Source: an uncultured Alphaproteobacteria bacterium
GTDB taxonomy: Bacteria > Pseudomonadota > Alphaproteobacteria > CAAHEQ01 > UBA3637
Length of the DNA stretch: 9,021 bases
Direction: 5' to 3'
NCBI GenBank assembly: GCA_947305835.1
Contig: CAMZEQ010000019.1
Location: 1-9,021, forward strand
Position numbers and translations under genes: made by a program. Every line of letters begins with the position of its first letter. The first letter of the stretch is position 1. This document shows positions 4,639 through 9,021 of this stretch, piece after piece. The notes under the pieces are model-generated. The model ran no database searches. It was not told where the DNA came from and worked only from the letters and a program-made list of their open reading frames with translations.

Positions 4639-6090
4639 ATGTACACGATTCAAGGAAAAAATAATGATTGGGAATTAGTGATCGGGTTGGAAGTCCACTG
4701 TGAAATCTTATCCAATGCCAAGGTGTTTTCAGGCGCCAGTGCTGTGTTTGGCGGCGAACAAAATACACATGTGTCTTTTATTGACGCGGGGTTTCCGGGG
4801 ATGCTTCCGAAAGTCAATGAAAAATGTATTGAACAATGTGTCAAAACTGGTTTAGGACTTAATGCAAAAATCAATAAATATTCACGTTTTGACCGTAAAA
4901 ACTATTTTTATGCGGATTTGCCGCAGGGCTATCAGATTTCTCAGCTTTATCATCCCATCGTGGGCGAAGGCTTTATTGAAGTCACAACTTCTGAAGGGAC
5001 TCGTAAAATTGGTGTGGAAAGATTGCATTTGGAACAAGATGCCGGTAAATCCATTCATGATATGAGCCCCACAAAAACCTTTATTGACTTGAACCGTGCG
5101 GGTGTAGGTTTGATGGAAATTGTGTCCAAGCCCGATATGCGTTCCCCCGAAGAAGCTGGCGAGTATTTGCGTCAACTGCGCGCAATTGTGCGCGCTCTTG
5201 GCACTTGCGACGGGAATATGGATGAAGGCTCTATGCGCTGTGACGTGAATGTGTCGGTGCGGCCTGTGGGCGAAACTGGATTCCGCACCCGGACAGAAAC
5301 CAAGAACGTGAACTCGGTGCGCTTTGTGATGCATGCCATTGAAATAGAGGCCAAACGTCAGGTGGAAATTTATGACAATGGTGGGCCGGTAAAACAGGAC
5401 ACACGCCTTTACGATTCTGAAAATGGGGAAACACGTTCTATGCGCGGGAAAGAAAATGCCAACGACTACCGTTATTTCCCTGACCCCGACTTGTTGCCCG
5501 TCGTTTTGACGGATGAATATATTGACAATATTCGCAAGAATTTGCCGGAACTCCCCGAAGCCAAAAAGGCGCGTTATGTGGCTGAATTGGGGCTCACCCC
5601 TTATGATGCCAGCGTTTTAACCGCGGATAAGGAAACGTCCGCTTACTTTGAAACAGCGGCCAAAGGGCAAGACGCCAAGAAAGTGGCGAACTGGGTCATG
5701 GGTGATTTATTTGCTTATTTGAATAAAGAATGTTTGCCGATTACGAAGAGTCCGGTGAGTGCTGAAAATTTGGGCGCTTTGGTGGGCTTGATTGCTAATA
5801 ATACGATTTCCGGAAAAATTGCCAAAGATGTCTTCCAATTCATGATTGAAACGGGAAAAGATCCCGCGACCATCGTGGAAGAAAAGGGGCTGAAACAAAA
5901 TACCGATACAGGTGCGATTGAAAAAATTGTAGATGAAGTGTTGGCGGCCAATCCCGCTCAGGTGGCCGAAATCAAAGCCGGTAAGGATAAGCTGAAAGGT
6001 TGGTTGGTGGGACAAATTATGAAGGCATCTCAAGGCAAAGCCAATCCGGCAATGGCTAACCAAATCTTGAACAAAAAATTGGGGGGATAA
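4639..6090 (+). CDS. gatB: Aspartyl/glutamyl-tRNA amidotransferase subunit B
   Basis: GatB binds the mischarged tRNA, activates its Glu or Asp side chain with ATP and transfers ammonia from GatA. The 483-residue protein is complete. Visible family motifs are I-G-L-E-V-H near 15-20, R-K-N-Y-F-Y near 86-91, Y-Q-I-S-Q near 98-102, R-L-H-L-E-Q-D-A-G-K-S near 128-138, L-N-R-A-G-V-G-L-M-E-I-V near 151-162, and D-Y-R-Y-F-P-D-P-D near 276-284. E18, H20, E132 and E160 occupy the positions of conserved acidic or metal-site residues. The C-terminal tRNA-binding tail (YqeY-like) ends with V-G-Q-I-M-K-A-S-x-G-x-A-N-P, as usual. The ribosome binding site is AAAGGAT inside the end of gatA. With gatC and gatA it makes the complete enzyme, whose real substrates depend on which aminoacyl-tRNA synthetases the genome has. 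Confidence 0.98.
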   Translation: MYTIQGKNNDWELVIGLEVHCEILSNAKVFSGASAVFGGEQNTHVSFIDAGFPGMLPKVNEKCIEQCVKTGLGLNAKINKYSRFDRKNYFYADLPQGYQISQLYHPIVGEGFIEVTTSEGTRKIGVERLHLEQDAGKSIHDMSPTKTFIDLNRAGVGLMEIVSKPDMRSPEEAGEYLRQLRAIVRALGTCDGNMDEGSMRCDVNVSVRPVGETGFRTRTETKNVNSVRFVMHAIEIEAKRQVEIYDNGGPVKQDTRLYDSENGETRSMRGKENANDYRYFPDPDLLPVVLTDEYIDNIRKNLPELPEAKKARYVAELGLTPYDASVLTADKETSAYFETAAKGQDAKKVANWVMGDLFAYLNKECLPITKSPVSAENLGALVGLIANNTISGKIAKDVFQFMIETGKDPATIVEEKGLKQNTDTGAIEKIVDEVLAANPAQVAEIKAGKDKLKGWLVGQIMKASQGKANPAMANQILNKKLGG

Positions 6091-6093
6091 AAG

Positions 6094-6528
6094 ATGGCCC
6101 AAAAGCCAAAAAGTTTACAAGATATTTTTCGTGAACGACGCATGAAAGATATGAAGCGTGATTATTATTTTGATCGTTTAAAACGTTTTTGGACTGCGGC
6201 AAAGCGCTTGCTTTTAGTTGCTATGATCGGGTATGGCGCGCGTTGGAATAGTAAAAATCCCGAAACGCTTAAATCTTTTTTCATGTCACATACGGCACCT
6301 GTTCAGGATGTTTCCGGAAATTTCAAAGAGGGAATGAATATGATCAAAGATACTTTGAAAACGACCAAAGAATCCCAAGCGTATCATGAAAAAAGGCATA
6401 AGCAAATTAAAGAATACCGTGATATGGGCATAGATCCGGTTGTCAAATACGCTGAGGCTGGCACCAAAGAGTATCATGAAGAGTTGGAATTTTATCGCAA
6501 GGCCGGTGTTTTTCAAAAGCGACATTAA
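6094..6528 (+). CDS. Hypothetical protein, probable fourth cistron of the gatCAB operon
   Basis: I do not recognise this 144-residue protein. It begins with a strongly basic region (residues 4-38, many Lys and Arg). A short hydrophobic patch follows, L-L-L-V-A-M-I-G-Y-G near 39-48, which could be a membrane-associating helix but is short for a true span. The rest is a charged, His/Lys/Glu/Tyr-rich, mostly helical region. There is no cysteine and no signal peptide. It starts three bases after the gatB stop, and its ribosome binding site GGGGGAT lies inside gatB, so co-transcription and coupling are likely. No promoter or terminator separates it from gatB. The frame is open over its whole length, and its start context is as good as those of the gat genes, which argues for a real protein. 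A role in tRNA amidation is only suggested by position. Confidence 0.75.
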   Translation: MAQKPKSLQDIFRERRMKDMKRDYYFDRLKRFWTAAKRLLLVAMIGYGARWNSKNPETLKSFFMSHTAPVQDVSGNFKEGMNMIKDTLKTTKESQAYHEKRHKQIKEYRDMGIDPVVKYAEAGTKEYHEELEFYRKAGVFQKRH

Positions 6529-6600
6529 GTGCCGTTGTTTTGCATCAATAAAAGACAAAAGATCAAAGCAATACTTTAGTTAACGGGTAAAGAAATTTTC

Positions 6601-6629
6601 TTGTTTTTTGGGATGAAAAGATGTATAAT
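6601..6629 (+). promoter_or_regulatory. Sigma-70 promoter of uvrA
   Basis: TTGTTT (6601-6606) and a perfect TATAAT (6624-6629) are 17 bp apart. Transcription should begin near 6636, giving a leader of about 18 nt with the ribosome binding site AAAGGA at 6642-6647. In the 125-bp gap after the gatB-linked orphan I see no strong terminator and no GTTC-N7-GTTC or GAAC-N7-GTTC type LexA box, so SOS control of this promoter is not evident. Confidence 0.8.
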
Positions 6630-6653
6630 ACTGCCGCATCAAAAGGATGATCA

Positions 6654-9021
6654 ATGGCAGACTTTATCAAAATTCGCGGCGCACGTCAGCATAATTTAAA
6701 AAACATTGACGTGGATATTCCCAAAAATAAATTGGTTGTGATTACCGGTGTGTCGGGCAGCGGTAAGTCATCACTGGCTTTTGATACCATTTATGCAGAA
6801 GGACAACGTCGTTACGTGGAAAGTTTATCCACTTATGCACGTCAATTTTTGGACTTACAGAATAAACCGGATGTGGATTTGATTGAAGGACTTTCTCCCG
6901 CTATTTCTATTGAACAAAAAACAACAGGACATAACCCGCGTTCCACAGTGGCAACCACAACTGAAATTTATGACTATATGCGTCTGCTTTGGGCACGGGT
7001 GGGAACGCCGTATTCGCCGGCAACGGGATTACCGATTGAAGCTTTGACAATTTCCCAAATGACGGATATTGTGTGTGCTTATCCTGAAGGGCATAAATTA
7101 ATGTTATTGGCCCCTGTGGTACGTGCGCGCAAAGGCGAATATAAAAAAGAACTTGCCAATTGGCAAAAACAAGGTTATGTGCGTGTTCAGGTGGATGGTG
7201 AAATTTATGCCATAGAAGAGGTTCCCGCTTTGGATAAAAACAAAACGCACGACATTGCGGTGGTGGTGGATCGTTTGATTGTGAAACAAGACATGAAAAC
7301 GCGCGTGACATCCAGCATCGAAAAAGCAACCGCTTTGGCGGATGGTCTTTTAAAGATTGCGGATATGACGGATGACAAAGAACGCTTGTTGTCGGCTAAA
7401 TTTTCTTGTCCCGTATCCGGATTTACCATTTCAGATTTAGAACCCAGATTGTTTTCATTTAATAATCCCGAAGGGGCTTGTCCTGTTTGCGGGGGATTGG
7501 GAATGAAATTGTCTGTGGATCCGGCATTGGTAATTCCGCGGCCGGAACTGTCCGTTAATCAAGGGGCTATTGCGCCATGGACACTCAAAAACGGGGATAT
7601 CGGGCGTTGGTATGGGTATGCTTTACAGCCGTTGGTGCGTGGTTTGAATTTAAATTTAGATACGCCATGGGTGCTGTTATCCGATGAAGTGAAACAGGCT
7701 GTTTTATATGGTTTTCGCAAAAAAGGATCTCATTTTGAAGGGATTATTCCCAATATGGAACGGCGTTATTTGCAAACAGAATCGGATGATGCCAGGGCTG
7801 AAATTGCCCGCTTTATGATGAATACCCCCTGTGATCAATGTCATGGGGACAGATTAAAACCTGAGGCGCTTTGTGTTAAAATTGGAAATAAAAATATATC
7901 AGAGATTACACATTTGGCGATTTCGGATGCGTTGGTGTGGTTTCAAAAAGCGCCCCATCATTTGAACGCTGAAAAAAAAGTAATTGCCGAACGTATTTTA
8001 AAAGAAATTGTGGAACGCTTAACCTTTTTAAATAATGTCGGGTTGGGGTATTTGCCTTTGGATCGGATAGCGGGTACTTTATCGGGCGGGGAAGCCCAGC
8101 GTATTCGTTTGGCCAGTCAAATCGGCACAGGGCTGACAGGTGTCCTATATGTATTGGATGAACCGTCCATCGGTTTACATCAGCGTGACAACGATAAATT
8201 GTTGTCTACACTTTATCGCTTGCGCGATTTGGGCAATACGGTGATTGTGGTGGAACATGATGAAGACACCATGCGGGCCGCCGATTATTTGTTGGATATC
8301 GGACCCGAGGCGGGGCGTCATGGGGGACATTTGGTGGCAAAAGGGACACCAACAGAAGTCCAAAACAACCCTATTTCTGTGACAGGTCAGTATTTATCCG
8401 GTATGCGTAAAATTTTGGTTCCGAAAAAACGTCGTTCGGGTAATGGTCTCTTTTTAAGTGTGGAAGGGGCGACATTGCATAACCTTAAAAAAGTTAATGT
8501 GGATATTCCTTTGGGGACTTTGACCTGTGTGACAGGGGTATCTGGCGGTGGTAAATCTTCATTAGTCATAGAAACACTTTATAGAAATTTACATAATTTA
8601 TTGATGAAAACGCGCGAAATTGCGGGACCATGTAAAGCGATTCACGGTGCACAGCATATTGATAAAATTATTGATATTGACCAAAGTCCGATCGGGCGCA
8701 CACCGCGGTCCAATCCGGCCACCTATACGGGGATGTTTGGCCCCATTCGCGAATGGTTTGCGGGATTGCCGGAATCTCGTGCGAGAGGTTACAAAGCCGG
8801 CCGCTTTTCCTTTAATGTGGCAGGGGGGCGTTGTGAAGCTTGTGAGGGTGATGGTGTCAAACAAATTTCCATGAACTTTTTGCCGGACGTATATGTTAAA
8901 TGTGATGTGTGTGGGGGAACACGCTATAACCGTGAAACTTTGGAAATTAAATACAAAGGCAAATCCATTGCGGATGTGTTGGAAATGACGGTTGATGAAG
9001 CGGCGGAATTTTTTGATGCGA
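6654..9021 (+). CDS. uvrA: Excinuclease ABC subunit A (UvrA), 3' end outside window
   Basis: UvrA is the DNA-damage sensor of nucleotide excision repair. As a dimer it loads UvrB onto lesions using two ABC ATPase modules. 789 codons are visible of the roughly 940-970 usual for the family, and the frame is open to the right edge. In order: Walker A in G-V-S-G-S-G-K-S-S (32-40); the UvrB-binding and insertion region; a first zinc module with C252, then C276-P-V-C279; C393-x-x-C396; signature L-S-G-G-E-A-Q-R (477-484); Walker B L-Y-V-L-D-E-P (498-504) with the H-loop V-E-H-D; a second Walker A G-V-S-G-G-G-K-S-S (628-636); and the C-terminal zinc finger C727-x-x-C730 with C750-x-x-C753. The second signature and Walker B would lie beyond the window. 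In the first zinc site the expected second Cys is Ser255. AAAGGA six bases upstream fixes the ATG. Confidence 0.98.
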   Translation, partial: MADFIKIRGARQHNLKNIDVDIPKNKLVVITGVSGSGKSSLAFDTIYAEGQRRYVESLSTYARQFLDLQNKPDVDLIEGLSPAISIEQKTTGHNPRSTVATTTEIYDYMRLLWARVGTPYSPATGLPIEALTISQMTDIVCAYPEGHKLMLLAPVVRARKGEYKKELANWQKQGYVRVQVDGEIYAIEEVPALDKNKTHDIAVVVDRLIVKQDMKTRVTSSIEKATALADGLLKIADMTDDKERLLSAKFSCPVSGFTISDLEPRLFSFNNPEGACPVCGGLGMKLSVDPALVIPRPELSVNQGAIAPWTLKNGDIGRWYGYALQPLVRGLNLNLDTPWVLLSDEVKQAVLYGFRKKGSHFEGIIPNMERRYLQTESDDARAEIARFMMNTPCDQCHGDRLKPEALCVKIGNKNISEITHLAISDALVWFQKAPHHLNAEKKVIAERILKEIVERLTFLNNVGLGYLPLDRIAGTLSGGEAQRIRLASQIGTGLTGVLYVLDEPSIGLHQRDNDKLLSTLYRLRDLGNTVIVVEHDEDTMRAADYLLDIGPEAGRHGGHLVAKGTPTEVQNNPISVTGQYLSGMRKILVPKKRRSGNGLFLSVEGATLHNLKKVNVDIPLGTLTCVTGVSGGGKSSLVIETLYRNLHNLLMKTREIAGPCKAIHGAQHIDKIIDIDQSPIGRTPRSNPATYTGMFGPIREWFAGLPESRARGYKAGRFSFNVAGGRCEACEGDGVKQISMNFLPDVYVKCDVCGGTRYNRETLEIKYKGKSIADVLEMTVDEAAEFFDA

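Noticed and set aside
3012..6102. Several 60-150 aa open frames on both strands inside gatCAB
   Set aside because: All are shadows of the conserved gat genes, with no ribosome binding sites and no recognisable protein features.
6584..6606. AT-only inverted repeat AAGAAA/TTTCTT followed by T's, as a terminator before uvrA
   Set aside because: The stem has almost no G-C pairs and the T's belong to the uvrA -35 region, so termination would be weak at best.
8535..8561. Second Walker A of UvrA reads G-V-S-G-G-G-K-S instead of G-V-S-G-S-G-K-S
   Set aside because: It still fits the GxxxxGK[ST] consensus with the essential Lys and Ser intact, so it is not a defect.
1..9021. CRISPR array, transposase, phage, toxin-antitoxin or defence genes
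   Set aside because: No regularly spaced repeats, integrase or transposase motifs, or recognised defence domains were found in any frame inspected.

Overview
The window looks like chromosomal DNA from a bacterium, most likely a moderately AT-rich alphaproteobacterium. This placement is inferred from the complete gatC-gatA-gatB operon, from a UvrA whose first zinc site reads C-P-V-S instead of C-x-x-C (I recall this form from alphaproteobacterial UvrA proteins but could not check it), and from the tRNA-Arg(CCG). The genus cannot be named from the sequence.

Layout from left to right. A terminator of an upstream gene (about 26-55) is followed by a repeat-bearing spacer. Next comes an AT-rich gene for an unrecognised exported protein with six mature cysteines (179-1186), then a cluster of short repeats and a hairpin (1194-1246). 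On the minus strand follow the tRNA-Arg(CCG) with its own promoter and terminator (1272-1420), type I methionine aminopeptidase (1425-2213) and a 69-residue orphan (2256-2465). On the plus strand come a two-helix DUF378-type membrane protein (2581-2790) with its own terminator, the gatCAB operon (2882-6090) with a small orphan as its probable fourth cistron (6094-6528), and uvrA (from 6654, running off the right edge).

Most of the window is housekeeping. GatCAB converts mischarged Glu-tRNA(Gln) and/or Asp-tRNA(Asn) to the correct aminoacyl-tRNA, Map trims the initiator methionine, the tRNA reads CGG, and UvrA starts nucleotide excision repair. The first four are tied by protein synthesis, but they are not one operon.

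Promoters are unusually legible. Four (tRNA, map, gatC, uvrA) have a perfect TATAAT and exactly 17 bp to a TTG-starting -35 box. The map promoter is placed so that transcription should begin at the A of the start codon, which predicts a leaderless mRNA. The less ordinary material is the left 1.3 kb (orphan exported protein, flanking 17-nt repeat family, neighbouring tRNA), the orphan cistron behind gatB and the small minus-strand orphan. I found no CRISPR array, transposase, phage gene or defence system, and nothing that clearly makes up a new multi-gene system.
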